A stretch of 64,000 nucleotides of DNA from CAWBJO01 sp963789175 (GCA_963789175.1 CAWBJO010000005.1:1-64000); one strand, 5' to 3'. Shown: positions 1-9,661, numbered from the stretch's first letter. Numbers and translations are program-made. The notes: generated by a model from the letters alone, not told the origin.

Positions 1-534
1 ATAGACAACTGGCCTGCCTCCGATTCGTTGACGTAAAGCCGGCCGTCCTTTCCCTTGGTGATGCCGTTTGCGTAATGCAAGTCGTCAGCTGCTTCGATCA
101 GCTTGCCGTCTGCAGTCAGATGAACAACGCGGCCGGCAATTGGACTTGATTCCCAGGGTCCTGAGAGCGTGAAATAGGCACCACCGTTGCCATCGGGGGT
201 TCCGTCATTAGCGCCAGTGAGTGCGCCGCCGGCATCGTCTTGGCTAGGACCCAGCGCTTGCCTCTTCTTTAATGATGACCAATGGCGCGCATCTGGCAGA
301 AGTACGGTCGGTAGCGCCCATGGGCACAATGGACAGGCTGACGATCTCTCGTTCAGATTGCGCGTTCGTCTTATCGACATGGTCATGTTTTTACGCTGCG
401 CATCGGCGTAAACCGTTCGACGGCAAAGCCGCTTCGGGGAACAAGGCCCGGGGGTTAATAACCTGCGGGTCGTTCTGGGCATAAGCGGCCGTTGACAGTG
501 CAATCGTGCCAACAATCGCTAAGACATTTCTCAT
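1..534 (-). pseudogene. SMP-30/gluconolactonase-like secreted protein, broken and cut by window edge
   Basis: Reading leftwards from 534, a clear signal peptide (MRNVLAIVGTIALSTAAYA) opens the gene, but that frame stops near 392. From about 405 to the window edge another frame is open and contains NDGTPDGNGGAYFTLSG and GKDGRLYVNES, which resemble the repeated blades of SMP-30/gluconolactonase-type beta-propellers. The gene therefore seems to have lost frame at least once after the signal peptide. Family members hydrolyse lactones or act as secreted propellers; the exact activity cannot be read here. The C-terminal part lies outside the window. Confidence 0.5.
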
Positions 535-776
535 CGCTCATCTCCTTTGAATAGCGCCTCCGAGTTAACTCTCAAGGGCCCCGGATGTATAGTGCCCCAG
601 TCTCAACTACTTCATCAGTCGAAGTAGGCCTGGCTAACTGAAATTGGCTCGTTGGTTGCTTTCCTTTTTGGACGAGAAGCCATCGTCCAAGCTCTCCGAT
701 GTAGTAGGCTATGATTGTCTGCCAGTTTCTTGTGGGCAGACTGGCAGTGGGGGTGTATCCAGTAGGAGATAGAGCT

Positions 777-968
777 ATGGCAGTCGCCAAAGTTACAGAA
801 ATCATATCAACGCCACCCAAGAGCTTTGATGACGCGGTTGCGAACGGCATCACTCGCGCCGCCGATACCTGTGACAATTGCGTTCAGCCTACCTCCCAGC
901 CGCCATCCGTCTGGGAACAGATCGGACATTTGGGAGTGTCAACTGACCGATCGGTCGACCATCATTGA
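777..968 (+). pseudogene. Truncated dodecin
   Basis: A good Shine-Dalgarno (AGGAG) precedes ATG 777. The first ~36 residues (MAVAKVTEIISTPPKSF, then DDAVANGITRAADT) match the N-terminal strand and helix of dodecins, small (~70 aa) flavin-sequestering proteins that form dodecamers. After about position 880 the similarity stops: the expected second half (strands following the W-V-K-E-Q region) is absent and the frame runs on to 968 into the next gene's sequence. It is therefore a 3'-deleted dodecin gene fused to unrelated DNA. Family assignment is from motif memory. Confidence 0.6.
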
Positions 969-1170
969 TCAGCTTGCTCTTGCAGAGGAACACGTGGCTG
1001 TGGGGAAACGCAGGATATATCGGCAGCGCAACCTCATCGCCGAAATCGAGAAGCAGGGCTATGACGCTACTGAGGAACGGCGGATGCTGACAGAACTTGA
1101 AAAGCTACTGGCACAACATATTGCCGAACGTGACGGCCTGCGTCGCCACCTTGCTGATGACCATGATTGA
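826..1170 (+). CDS. Small charged helical protein of unknown function
   Basis: The last ~62 residues (starting at DQLALAEEHVAVGKRR and continuing through an ERRMLTELEKLLAQHIAERD stretch) form an amphipathic, charged helical protein of a kind common and unnamed in Bradyrhizobium-like genomes. Upstream residues back to ATG 826 overlap the dodecin remnant in another frame and are probably not native. A natural start is missing: the position where one would expect ATG before T-D-R-S reads CTG (about 943). So this gene probably lost its own start when the dodecin-side deletion occurred, or uses an upstream start. Function unknown. Confidence 0.4.
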   Translation: MMTRLRTASLAPPIPVTIAFSLPPSRHPSGNRSDIWECQLTDRSTIIDQLALAEEHVAVGKRRIYRQRNLIAEIEKQGYDATEERRMLTELEKLLAQHIAERDGLRRHLADDHD

Positions 1171-1529
1171 ATGACCGAGGTGTCATGCAGGCGTCAGCAC
1201 CCGACATCCAACAAGACGATCGGGCAGAGGAGGGCGCCATATGAGCAACCACACGGCCCCTGTTGCGCGAACAGTTTGTATCAAAGACCCTTCTTAAGTG
1301 AGTCCAGTTTTTAACGGTGGCGGATACATAGAGCAAAGGAACTAGCAGGTCGGCGATCTACGAGTTGAGTCGCGCGAGTGGGAGCAATAGTGGCCTCAGC
1401 CAGCCGACGCCGTCTTTTACATAAACGAGGGTGAAGTCATACTCACCGTGGTTTTTGATAGGAGAAGTTTGTGCGGCATGAGAGAAGCTCAAGGCGTCGC
1501 CTTGAGCTTCTTTTGATATGTCCATTAGC
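1171..1529. other. Gene-free stretch
   Basis: No convincing coding frame, RNA gene or repeat seen on either strand between the two small genes; short open frames here lack Shine-Dalgarno sequences and have shadow-like composition. Confidence 0.4.
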
Positions 1530-1784
1530 CTATCGGTTAGGTGAGAAAATCGGCTTTGCTGAATTGGAACCAGCGGACAACGCGTAGCTCGTGTCAAACA
1601 TGGCGCCATGGGTCGTCGGATGGATCTGATCCCACTTCTTCTGCATCAAACTCTGGGTCAGGGCACCTCCATATGACTTGCTTGTCGTTGGAACACGGCT
1701 TTCGGCTTTCTCGGGGAAGGATCCAGCGGCCGCGGGGGCAGCGAGGAAACCGAGAGCAAGGGTAGTAATCAAGATTTTCTTCAT
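1530..1784 (-). CDS. Small secreted protein, unknown
   Basis: 84 residues from ATG 1784, chosen because GGAGACG precedes it; an ATG four codons upstream overlaps that site. Residues 1-20 (MKKILITTLALGFLAAPAAA) form a textbook signal peptide ending in A-x-A. The mature part is about 64 residues, hydrophilic, without cysteines, rich in Ser, Lys and Pro. I do not recognise a family. It stands alone, with gene-free DNA on its 3' side (lower coordinates). Confidence 0.6.
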   Translation of the reverse strand: MKKILITTLALGFLAAPAAAGSFPEKAESRVPTTSKSYGGALTQSLMQKKWDQIHPTTHGAMFDTSYALSAGSNSAKPIFSPNR

Positions 1785-2069
1785 GGTCGTCTCCATCTGT
1801 TAGATTCTAGTTCTGTTGTACTCAATGGACGTCAATTAGCATCTGTGACTGGGTGCTACTGTGGGAAAACCCACAAGGTGTCCAAAACATTTTCGCAGAC
1901 CCTCTCAATGGGTTGGCCATGCGATCATCTTCGCAATCAAGTGCGCTGGTGTGTGGCAACCAATTGAAACAATGGATAGAGAACCATGCATAAGAAAATT
2001 TTGGCGGTCATATCTGCTGGTCGCCAACTGTAAGCCCAGTCTGGGTCGATCTCATTCGAGAAGCTCGCC

Positions 2070-2891
2070 TCAAGCGCTTGGACTTAGGAAATCTAGTACA
2101 AGTCGACTGAATGCGGCGGGGTCTTGAATAGGCCACAGGTGCCTAGCGCCTGGCACCTCAATCAACTTGGCATCCGGAATGGATTGGCTCGCCGCCTTCG
2201 CAATGAGTCTGTAAAACTCACGGCTTTGTTCTCCAACTGCAATGCTGACCGGGATATCTAACTCTCCCAGTTCTTCGCAGGAAATAGACGGCGGGGGGGC
2301 GGCGAAGAGAAGCGGAAGCGTATGACCGTTCTGCTGCATTATAGAACGCACGCTTTTGCTCAGCCGTTGGAAGTCGCCGGAATGATCGTTGACGTCATCC
2401 ATGAGACACTGCACGGCAGCGTTGGTTTCCCCTCCGTTCATGGCTGCCTTTGCTCTCTTCGTCATTTGCTGGCTATCATATGAGGCTCGCCCGGCAGCGG
2501 CCCGGTTGGCAACGATTGTCTGAAGCGACGGCTCATATAGAAAGAGGCGTTCCACAAGTTGGGGATGTTGAGCCGTCATGGCTAGACTGACGGCGCCTCC
2601 AAAGGACCAACCGACGATGGGGAGAGGAGCCATTCCGAGCGTTTTGATGAAGGTTGCTAAGTCGTCGGCATGGGTTTGGATTGAAAAGTTCCGCCCATCA
2701 TCCCGCCAATCGGATATTCCGAAGTATCGCAGGGTCGGTGCAATCAAACGAAACTGGGCCAGGATCATCGCACGATGATCATCCCAAATCCGGCAATCCG
2801 ATACGTTGCCGTGCACAAATACAACAGCTTGACCGTGTCCCTGATCGTCGTACGTGAGCTGAAACTCCTTTTGTATTTTGTTTGACGTCAA
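2070..2891 (-). CDS. Alpha/beta-fold hydrolase
   Basis: 273 residues, usual length for a single-domain alpha/beta hydrolase. Visible motifs: oxyanion loop HGN around residue 27, nucleophile elbow G-W-S-F-G-G with Ser96, and a C-terminal P-G-A-R-H-L with His251 as the catalytic base. The likely acid lies in the VGEQSREF strand end (~219), where Glu may replace the usual Asp. No signal peptide, so cytosolic. Substrate cannot be inferred; no operon partner on the same strand. Family assignment is firm, specificity unknown. Confidence 0.85.
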   Translation of the reverse strand: MTSNKIQKEFQLTYDDQGHGQAVVFVHGNVSDCRIWDDHRAMILAQFRLIAPTLRYFGISDWRDDGRNFSIQTHADDLATFIKTLGMAPLPIVGWSFGGAVSLAMTAQHPQLVERLFLYEPSLQTIVANRAAAGRASYDSQQMTKRAKAAMNGGETNAAVQCLMDDVNDHSGDFQRLSKSVRSIMQQNGHTLPLLFAAPPPSISCEELGELDIPVSIAVGEQSREFYRLIAKAASQSIPDAKLIEVPGARHLWPIQDPAAFSRLVLDFLSPSA

Positions 2892-3154
2892 TGACTTTGC
2901 TCCCTGTGAAGACGAGTATCGGTCTGTACTACCTACCCACTAGAACCAGTATCGGACCTCTCGACCTTTCAGGTGGGAATGGTTCGTCATGGCTAGGATA
3001 GGTGGCAATTGAGCGAACCCTTCGAAGAGACTTCTAAAGCGGCATAAACACGTAAAACGAAACTACGTCTCCAAAGCTAATGGAATCGTGCGCCCCCAGG
3101 GTTTTCCATAGGCTGTGCTCGTGCTGCTTCGACCACGGTACCCCCTCTATGCTA

Positions 3155-3675
3155 TCATCGAATATGATGAGAAGTATGCGGTCGACGATCTTCCGTTCGA
3201 CGGATGGTCAAGATCGCACAACTCGTTGCAGCTAAGGCAAGGCCTGCTGCGAGTAACATTGCAAGATGAATGCCTCTTGCCACCGACTCCTTTGCCATCG
3301 CTTCGGAAATGGCGCGATCGTCTCCCAGTCCGCTCGTTACGCCACTTACGCGACCGCGCTGAATACTACGATTGCTAAAAGGTCGGCTATGGAAGCAACG
3401 GCATTATTTACTCCGGATGCCACGCCAGTTTGTTGACTGGGAACGGCCTGGATAACGGTCTTCGTAAGCGGCACAACGTGCACTGCCATGCCGAGTCCGA
3501 CAATCGACATCGGTAACAAGAAAGCAACAACATATGGCGTGGTCGGACCGGACCAGGCAAACAGTGCAAAGCCAATGGCAGCAATTATCGGGGCAATAAT
3601 CAACAGCAACCGTGCGCCAGCATGATGGCGGGTGGAGTTTGGTTCTCGTCTATTGGGTCCTGAGACCTTACGCAA
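3155..3675 (-). pseudogene. C-terminal remnant of an MFS (DHA2-like) drug exporter
   Basis: Two frames joined by a shift near 3350 together give the end of a 14-helix MFS exporter: helices ARLLLIIAPIIAAIGFALFA and AFLLPMSIVGLGMAVHVVPL, the conserved SGVNNAVA motif, then in the next frame SGLGDDRAISEAMAKE and a last helix LAMLLAAGLALAATSCAIL before the stop at 3155. The N-terminal two thirds of the gene are missing. A broken tail of an efflux pump. Confidence 0.65.
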
Positions 3676-3889
3676 AACGCCAACACGATGGGGAGAACCC
3701 TGGGCCCCGAGGAGACTCGGGCAAAGGGCGGTTAAACTCTGAGATCGACAAGGCGCTTGCCGATCCTGAACTATCTGGCGCTCGAGCGGCCGAAGCAGAC
3801 GGCACCGAGCCTGCGATACCGATCCATTTAAGCTTATTGGACTTGGACTCTTTGGGTTGAAGGCCTCGCATCTTCCGCCTACTGGGATG

Positions 3890-4218
3890 CGAGCAGAGAG
3901 TTTAGTCGCTCCGCCTTTGCGAACGGCAAGCTAGGCCTCTCGGATCTCGTTTTCTTCGCCGATCTCGATACAGCGACGCTGCGCCGTCAGAAAGCTAACG
4001 ACCCCACACGCACGCGCAATCGCCACGAGATGCACCTTCGCATCGCCCCGGCTCTTAAACGATGGTATCGCGCGATGGCTGAGCTCGATCCCTCTCGCGT
4101 ACAGTTCCGATTGCCACCTGGTGGTTTGGAACCGCTACACTTGGGCCTCGGGCGGTGCCCGGAGCGCTCGGGCACTGCGATTTTCGACCGCTTCATGCGC
4201 GAATTGGGTAAGAGTTGA
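3890..4218 (+). other. Open frame without recognisable start, unknown
   Basis: A frame open from about 3830 to the stop at 4218 reads like real protein (FANGKLGLSDLVFFADL, then ATLRRQKANDPTRTRNRHEM and ALKRWYRAMAELDPSRVQFR) with strong arginine-rich helical character, but the only ATG is at 4030 and lacks a ribosome site. It may be the 3' end of a larger gene truncated on its left side near the MFS remnant. I do not recognise the family. Confidence 0.3.
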
Positions 4219-4232
4219 AATCATCGGCCCGT

Positions 4233-5609
4233 TTAAGCCAGCGGCCGGATATTCTGGTTCATGCGAAATACGTTTTTCGGATCATACGTCGCCTTGATGC
4301 GCTGCAGCCGGCGGTAGTTGGCGCCATAGGCAGCTGCGACAGGATCCCCCGTCTCGTCATCACCGAGATAGTTTACATATCGGCCAGGGCCAAAGAACGG
4401 CTGCATCCGTTCGTAAGTCGCACGCGCCCAGTCGACGCAGCGGGTCGTATCGGCAGGCTGCATCCATTGCGCGAGCACGAGGAAGTTGTAGCCTTCTCTG
4501 CGATGCGGGAACGCCGTGTCGCCGACACTGACGCGGGTCGCCGCGCCATGGATATGCTCGAGAAGCAGCTGGCCCATGGGCGTGGGACAGCTGGCGAAAC
4601 AGTCAATCATGGTGCTGATCGCAGCGTCGCTGAGCTCCGTCAGGAAGTTCGACTTCCAGTAATTGAGAGCGCTCTTGGGGTAGTTGGCGTCGAGCATGCT
4701 GTTGAGCTGGCAGTAGGGCATCGGACCAACCGCGTCCAATACGGGAGACCCGAACTCCTTCAGCGGCCGCATCGCCCTTTCAGCTTCGTCCGGCGCGCCG
4801 CAATGGCAAGTTACCAGCGCCGCCACGTCCATGCCGGATCCATCCGGAGCATGCGTGAGGGTTGCAAACAGCGTGTGCTCGTCAGCCAGTGATCGAGTCT
4901 TGTCGCGGTAGAACTCAAGCAGATCGCGCGCGCGATCAATCGTGTGGACGATGGGACCGGCCGTGATGAGGGGGCCGACGGCATGCAGCTGATATTCAAA
5001 GGAGGTTACGACACCGAAGTTTCCGCCCCCGCCGCGCACAGCCCAGAAGAGATCAGGCTCGACTTCCTGGCTCGCCTGCAGAACCCTCCCGTCGGCCGTA
5101 ACGAGTTCGACAGCCCTGAGGTTGTCGAGGGCGAGGCCATACTTGCCCATCAGCCACCCCAAACCGCCGCCAAGAGTCAGGCCGGCAATGCCTGTGCTTG
5201 AGACGACGCCGCCTGTGACGGCAAGGCCACGCAGCTGCGTTTCGCGATTGAGCTCGGCCCAGTTTACGCCCGCTTGCGCGCGCGCCAGACGATTCCCGGC
5301 ATCAACGTGAATCCCTTTCATCAAGCTCAGGTCGATCATCACCCCGCCATCGATCGTAGCGCGGCCGGCCACGTTGTGACCGCCGCCACGAACCGCCACT
5401 TCCAGGCCGAGCCGGCGCGTCAGGTTGACGGCGTCCATAACGTCGGCCACGCCCCGACATCTGGCGATCAACGCCGGGCGTTTGTCGACGAGGCCGTTGT
5501 GGACCTTGCGTGCTTCCTCGTATCCGGCATCGGCAGGCTTCAGGAGCTGTCCCCCGAAGGTGGCGGCGAGTTCGGCTGAAGCACGGTCTACGGATGCGAT
5601 CGATGGCAT
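4233..5609 (-). CDS. FAD-linked oxidase, berberine-bridge-enzyme type
   Basis: 458 residues from ATG 5609, preceded by AGGGGAGC; an upstream ATG at 5633 is less likely. The PCMH FAD-binding domain carries V-R-G-G-G-H-N with His78, the residue that covalently attaches FAD in this family. The second attachment cysteine of bicovalent members is replaced in VVSSTGIAGLTLGGGLGW, so flavin is probably monocovalent. The C-terminal BBE domain is evident (NYLGDDETGD, AAYGANYRRLQRIKATYDP, N-V-F-R-M-N-Q-N-I). Such enzymes oxidise sugars, alcohols or alkaloids and pass electrons to oxygen. Cytosolic, single gene, convergent with its left neighbour. Confidence 0.9.
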   Translation of the reverse strand: MPSIASVDRASAELAATFGGQLLKPADAGYEEARKVHNGLVDKRPALIARCRGVADVMDAVNLTRRLGLEVAVRGGGHNVAGRATIDGGVMIDLSLMKGIHVDAGNRLARAQAGVNWAELNRETQLRGLAVTGGVVSSTGIAGLTLGGGLGWLMGKYGLALDNLRAVELVTADGRVLQASQEVEPDLFWAVRGGGGNFGVVTSFEYQLHAVGPLITAGPIVHTIDRARDLLEFYRDKTRSLADEHTLFATLTHAPDGSGMDVAALVTCHCGAPDEAERAMRPLKEFGSPVLDAVGPMPYCQLNSMLDANYPKSALNYWKSNFLTELSDAAISTMIDCFASCPTPMGQLLLEHIHGAATRVSVGDTAFPHRREGYNFLVLAQWMQPADTTRCVDWARATYERMQPFFGPGRYVNYLGDDETGDPVAAAYGANYRRLQRIKATYDPKNVFRMNQNIRPLA

Positions 5610-6011
5610 GGCGCGCTCCCCTTGGTGGCTCACCCAATCTTTTCACCTCGGCCGGGATCAGCGCAAACGCGAAGAATGTGCGACCACGTATGCGACACCC
5701 TCGCTTCATGGCATTGGGGGCCAAAGGAGCTCTTTGCGGAGCCCCGCAAACCGGCGCAATCTGCACTCCCGGAACCCCAGTAGCTCCCCAACATGAAATC
5801 TAATTCTGCCGAACACCTAAGTTATTGAAATAATTGATGCCGACTGCAGAAGTCTTTGTGCTCGGCAAAAATGCCGAGAGGTGAAGTCAGTTTATGCTCG
5901 TCCGACAAAGTTTGAAAGTGTCCTATTAACGTCACGGGGAACCGATTTTAGATCTGAGCCCGAGACAGGAAGCAACTACGAACGGGTCGGGTACTGTTTT
6001 AGCAGGCGCCT
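5610..6011. other. Gene-free stretch
   Basis: Upstream region of the FAD oxidase followed by DNA in which I see no gene. Open frames here are shadows or lack start signals. Confidence 0.35.
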
Positions 6012-6095
6012 CTATTTGCCAAGTCGAAACGTGAAGCCGACTCGAACGATGTCGACATCCCGAAGCTGCACGAAGGTGCCGTCATTGGCGTCAAC
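6012..6095 (-). pseudogene. C-terminal scrap of an outer-membrane beta-barrel protein
   Basis: On the minus strand a 27-codon open piece ends with DGTFVQLRDVDIVRVGFTFR-LGK and a stop at 6012. Alternating hydrophobic residues ending in V-G-F-T-F-R is the classic last strand of rhizobial outer-membrane proteins. An in-frame stop immediately precedes it, so only the terminal strand survives. Confidence 0.4.
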
Positions 6096-6297
6096 TCACC
6101 GGGAATGGATACTCTAGGTCCGTCTGACCGATTTGACGTTGACCTGTTCAGGGCTAGCTCACCGCGGCGGGCCGAGCAAACTACTCCCACTCACCGGGAA
6201 ACCGCTTTGGGTGCTCTCGTTCGAGTTCGCGTAGTCTCTGCGTCGGCTTAGTTGCCGATCGAACTGAGCAGAACAGGCGCGTGACCTCAGCGTTACC

Positions 6298-6723
6298 CTA
6301 TTGTTCCAGCGCTAGCTCTCCCGATCCGCCAAATTCCTTTGGTTCATCCCTATATTTCGGCAAGCCATCCTTAACCGCTAGAACCGCCTCCTGATAGTTG
6401 ACGTGCAAAGCGGGTACAAACTTCACGGAGGGAACGACCGCGGCAGGCACATCAATTACCTCAATGCCTGGATGATCGATGAACAGATGTCCACCGCAAG
6501 CCGTACACCATTTTCGCCAGCTCTTTTCGGTCCGGTGATAGGTCCCAATATTGCCGGCGCCTTTGGTGACTTTCACGCTGTCGGCGGGCCAGCCCGTGAA
6601 AGCGTGGATCGGTTCCGCCGACCACTCCCGGCACGAGCTGCAATGACAGTAGCCCATAGCAACCGGCTCTCCCGTAACCGTAATTTCTACTGAGCCGCAG
6701 AAGCACTTTCCCTTGTGGGCCAT
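6298..6723 (-). CDS. GFA / CENP-V-type zinc protein
   Basis: 141 residues from ATG 6723, preceded by GGAGGGGCGAAA. Cysteine motifs typical of the GFA (glutathione-dependent formaldehyde-activating) fold are present: C-F-C-G-S-V near residue 7, G-Y-C-H-C-S-S-C near residue 28, and C-T-A-C-G near residue 77, which bind structural and functional zinc. Family members condense or bind glutathione adducts, but many have unknown activity. It follows the ECF sigma gene on the same strand by 120 bases and may be in its operon. Confidence 0.85.
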   Translation of the reverse strand: MAHKGKCFCGSVEITVTGEPVAMGYCHCSSCREWSAEPIHAFTGWPADSVKVTKGAGNIGTYHRTEKSWRKWCTACGGHLFIDHPGIEVIDVPAAVVPSVKFVPALHVNYQEAVLAVKDGLPKYRDEPKEFGGSGELALEQ

Positions 6724-6843
6724 TTTCGCCCCTCCCTCTGGTTTGCATTTTGGTCGCTCTCTTGCCGACCTGACCATAAGAAGATGCACCTGCAGCCGCG
6801 AAAGTTCGCCGGATGGACAAATTCCCCCAGCGCCTCACAAAAT

Positions 6844-7809
6844 TCAATCCACGGGAAGGGGCGGACGCTTGGCAAGGTGGATGTGCAGGCGCTGCACCTG
6901 CGATGTGCCTTCCTTCATCACCAGCACACAGCCGGGCGGGCACAAATACGGCGTCTCCGGCGGGTTGGCGAGGACGCCTTCAACCACTGTGATGTCACCG
7001 CTCGCCAGGATCCGTTTCGGCTGAATGCGGACACCGGTGCGCAGGTCGTCGTCCATCGACACATCCCAATGCGCACGGCCATACGACTGCGTTCCGGTGG
7101 ACCACAGAAGATGCAGGTCGTCGGCATAGTGCGAGAGGAACTTGTCGCGCAGACCTCGATAGAGGGTGCGGAAAGAGTCTTCATAGAAGTCCCGGCGTTC
7201 GGCCTGAAGTCTCTCATGAGCGTCATCCCGACCACCCGCCGAGGATAATAGAATCTCGGACAGCCTGACCTTGGCGTCGAAGAGTCGACTCCGCACGGTG
7301 CCGACCGGCACGCTTAGAATGGATGAAATCTCATCGTAGGAATTGTAGGAGCCAAAGTAGCGCAGCATGACGGTGGTGCGCTGGTTCTCTGGAAGTTTCT
7401 GGAGTGCCGCCCAGACCCAGTCGCGCAGGTCGCGATTTTCGATGTTGGTTTCGATCCGATCTTCATCCTGCAGTTCACGGAAGTGCCGCTCTGCCTCCGC
7501 GCCGCCTACCTGAGGCCGATGTCGCCGTTTCTCCATCAGGCAGCGGTTTCGTATGATCGCGTGCAACCAGCCGCCAACCGCCGCCGGTTCGCGCAACTGA
7601 CCAAGCCGGACCATCGCCGTGACGAATGTGTCGTGGACGGCATCATCGGCGTCACTGGTGTAGCCAAGCAGCGAGACCGCAGCAGCATAGAGTTGCGGCC
7701 GATAGCGCTCGAACAAGAGGCCCAAGCTTACCGCGCAGCCGCCCATTGCCTCGGCTGCAAGCGCTGCGTCACTGGTTCCCTTCCCTCGCGCAAGATTGCC
7801 TTGGTTCAT
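6844..7809 (-). CDS. ECF sigma factor with SnoaL-like C-terminal domain
   Basis: 321 residues; start fixed by GGAGGCACGG just before ATG 7809. Sigma region 2 spans about residues 30-100 (LFERYRPQLYAAAVSLLG, D-A-V-H-D-T-F), followed by region 4 around 130-185 (KLPENQRTTVMLRYFGSYN, SVPVGTVRSRLFDAKVRL), the helix-turn-helix that reads the -35 element. The final ~120 residues are an extra domain ending VMKEGTSQVQRLHIHLAKR, in size and pattern like the SnoaL/NTF2-type tails that regulate some ECF groups. No anti-sigma gene is adjacent. A truncated second copy exists at 24975-25454. Confidence 0.88.
   Translation of the reverse strand: MNQGNLARGKGTSDAALAAEAMGGCAVSLGLLFERYRPQLYAAAVSLLGYTSDADDAVHDTFVTAMVRLGQLREPAAVGGWLHAIIRNRCLMEKRRHRPQVGGAEAERHFRELQDEDRIETNIENRDLRDWVWAALQKLPENQRTTVMLRYFGSYNSYDEISSILSVPVGTVRSRLFDAKVRLSEILLSSAGGRDDAHERLQAERRDFYEDSFRTLYRGLRDKFLSHYADDLHLLWSTGTQSYGRAHWDVSMDDDLRTGVRIQPKRILASGDITVVEGVLANPPETPYLCPPGCVLVMKEGTSQVQRLHIHLAKRPPLPVD
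7403..7779. repeat. Duplicated 377-bp segment, copy 1 (within ECF sigma gene)
   Basis: This stretch of the sigma gene recurs at 25012-25388 in the same orientation and length, with about 19 mismatches and no gaps by eye (about 95% identity). The matching ends abruptly at both sides. Confidence 0.85.
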
Positions 7810-7896
7810 CCGTGCCTCCGGATACCTACAGACACGAGCGGCGCAGGACTCGTAGCAAGGCGCGCCACTTTCGTCCGGTTTTTTTCTTCCCTGTTC

Positions 7897-9504
7897 CTAC
7901 TTCGAAAGAACCAGCTTCAAAGCGAACACTGACGGGGTGAAGTAGTAGCCTCCGCCGGTCGGGATGACCCAGTGCTTGCCCGGCTGGCAGAGTAGTGCAT
8001 CGGCGCCGGTACGCTTCTCAGGGAAGTCGTTGTTGTTGATCCATTCCTTCGTGATGAACTCGAACTGGTCGATAATACTCGTCATATAGGCGAGGAATAG
8101 CAGCCCACGCTCGACCGTGTCTTTGCTCGGCGCCTCTGGCTTCGAGGTCGATGAGTCCCCAAAGCAAATTCCACGGCGCAGTAGCCGGTGCCTTCGCCGG
8201 AGTACAGCCTCGACGTCGTCGCGGGGATTCGCCCTACGAATGTGGGCAGTGTACGGGCAGACCTCCCCGTTCGGGTCGGCGATCGCGCGCGGGAAGAAGT
8301 CGCGAGGGCACTCGTTGTTAAGTCCCCCTGCGGTGGGCACCGTTTTCTTTCTAAACCCGAAGTGGTTGTTGGCGCAGTCGTTGTCGGCCAAATCCTCGTT
8401 GTCGTCCGTGGGCGTCCGCATGATTGGGGCGCCAGAGGCCCAGCGGCCGACCAACCGCGCGCCAATCAGCGCCGGGCTCACGCCGAGCGCGTTGCCCTCA
8501 CCTTGCAGGAACTTGTGGAACTCGTAGACGTCCTGCTTGAAGCGGCGGAAGACAAGATAGGAGCCGTCCTTCGCCCAATCGGGGACCCTTGGATACCCCG
8601 CTCCGTCGATGCTCGAGTCGCCTCCGCGCTCGTTGCCGTCCCGGCTCGCGCCCTGGTCCGGGTAGCCGAACACGAACTCGCCAGGCCAGATTAACTCCTG
8701 GCCCGGCTTGCCCTGGCTCCGATCCTGCGGGTTCTGCCGGGGCGTCAGCAGATCGCTCGGGTCGGCAGAGGCGCGGCCGCGTAGTCCCGGTTGTGAGATG
8801 CCGTCAAGAAACCCGAAGTGCTCGTGCCCCGCCATGCGACCAGGACGGTTTTTTCCCTCCTCGTCCTCCCCAACCTGGGTCGCGCCGCCGATCGCGATCA
8901 ACTCCTTGACCCTCTTCACCTCGGCCTTAACGTCCACCTCAGTGTCGGCCGCGACGATTATCAGTACGTCCGCGGCATCGTGCCCATCGCCGTCCTTGAC
9001 CTTCCACTTGCCTGGATCCGTCATGTCGCCGAGCGCCTCCGCCTGCCCTACCCATCCGCTGCGAAATGATGCATCAGCGAACAGCGCGGCGTCATCCCTC
9101 AGTTTCGCCAGCCCGGCGAATGAAAACGCAACGTTGATCCAGGTGGCCTTGAGCGTACCCGAATAGCCGCGTCGATTGCGCACCTGCTTAAATAAACGGT
9201 TGAAGGTAAGCACCTCTTCGGCCGTTGCTACGCGGTGGCCGAGCTCGGCGATGACTGGCTTGAACTGGCGGGCATCGTCGATTTGGAAGTAGAGAAGCGT
9301 CTGAAAGTCCTTGTTGAATCCCGCGACGACATTGCCCTGGATGTTCTCCATCGCCAGAATGGGCTCGGGCCGTTCATCGGGCACAGGCGGCCCCGCGCGA
9401 GTGGACGACCAAGGGGAGGGCGCCGGGGTCTCTCGCACATCCCGAAAGTCGGCATCGATCCCGCGGTGCTCGGTCGTCGACGTCAATGGCGCGCCGCTCA
9501 TCGT
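7897..9504 (-). CDS. Dyp-type peroxidase
   Basis: 535 residues; ATG 9504 is preceded by GGAGGTGACG, so the two earlier codons with ATG are rejected. The hallmark G-F-L-D-G-I-S-Q-P-G (GxxDG motif, distal Asp) and the later Y-T-A-H-I-R-R-A-N-P motif with the proximal heme histidine are both present, as is the distal-side Arg region near ARLVGRWASGAP. Such enzymes oxidise dyes and phenolics with hydrogen peroxide. No Tat signal is evident, so cytosolic or encapsulated; no encapsulin gene is visible nearby. Large for the family, consistent with the long C/D-type subclass. Confidence 0.9.
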   Translation of the reverse strand, partial: TMSGAPLTSTTEHRGIDADFRDVRETPAPSPWSSTRAGPPVPDERPEPILAMENIQGNVVAGFNKDFQTLLYFQIDDARQFKPVIAELGHRVATAEEVLTFNRLFKQVRNRRGYSGTLKATWINVAFSFAGLAKLRDDAALFADASFRSGWVGQAEALGDMTDPGKWKVKDGDGHDAADVLIIVAADTEVDVKAEVKRVKELIAIGGATQVGEDEEGKNRPGRMAGHEHFGFLDGISQPGLRGRASADPSDLLTPRQNPQDRSQGKPGQELIWPGEFVFGYPDQGASRDGNERGGDSSIDGAGYPRVPDWAKDGSYLVFRRFKQDVYEFHKFLQGEGNALGVSPALIGARLVGRWASGAPIMRTPTDDNEDLADNDCANNHFGFRKKTVPTAGGLNNECPRDFFPRAIADPNGEVCPYTAHIRRANPRDDVEAVLRRRHRLLRRGICFGDSSTSKPEAPSKDTVERGLLFLAYMTSIIDQFEFITKEWINNNDFPEKRTGADALLCQPGKHWVIPTGGGYYFTPSVFALKLVLSK

Positions 9505-9661
9505 CACCTCCATCGCTGTCAAAGGCTGATGTTAGAGCCTCGTGGTGTCTTGCTCAAGCGCTTCTCGTTTTACAGATGCCATCAGGAACCCGAAGCCCCG
9601 CTGGAGCGCGTCGGGAGCGAGTGCTATTGTCACTCAGCGTCGACCGGACGGAAGGCCTCGT

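Noticed and set aside
3115..3378. Plus-strand frame of 87 codons
   Set aside because: Overlaps the MFS remnant antisense, no ribosome site, no motif.
3718..3860. Plus-strand piece resembling the C-terminus of a tripartite-tricarboxylate (Bug) binding protein (L-N-S-E-I-D-K-A-L-A-D-P-E-L)
   Set aside because: Only about 20 residues fit, with no upstream homology; too short to call.
4215..4892. Long plus-strand frame of 225 codons
   Set aside because: Complete shadow of the FAD oxidase gene on the other strand; arginine- and valine-rich reversed composition.
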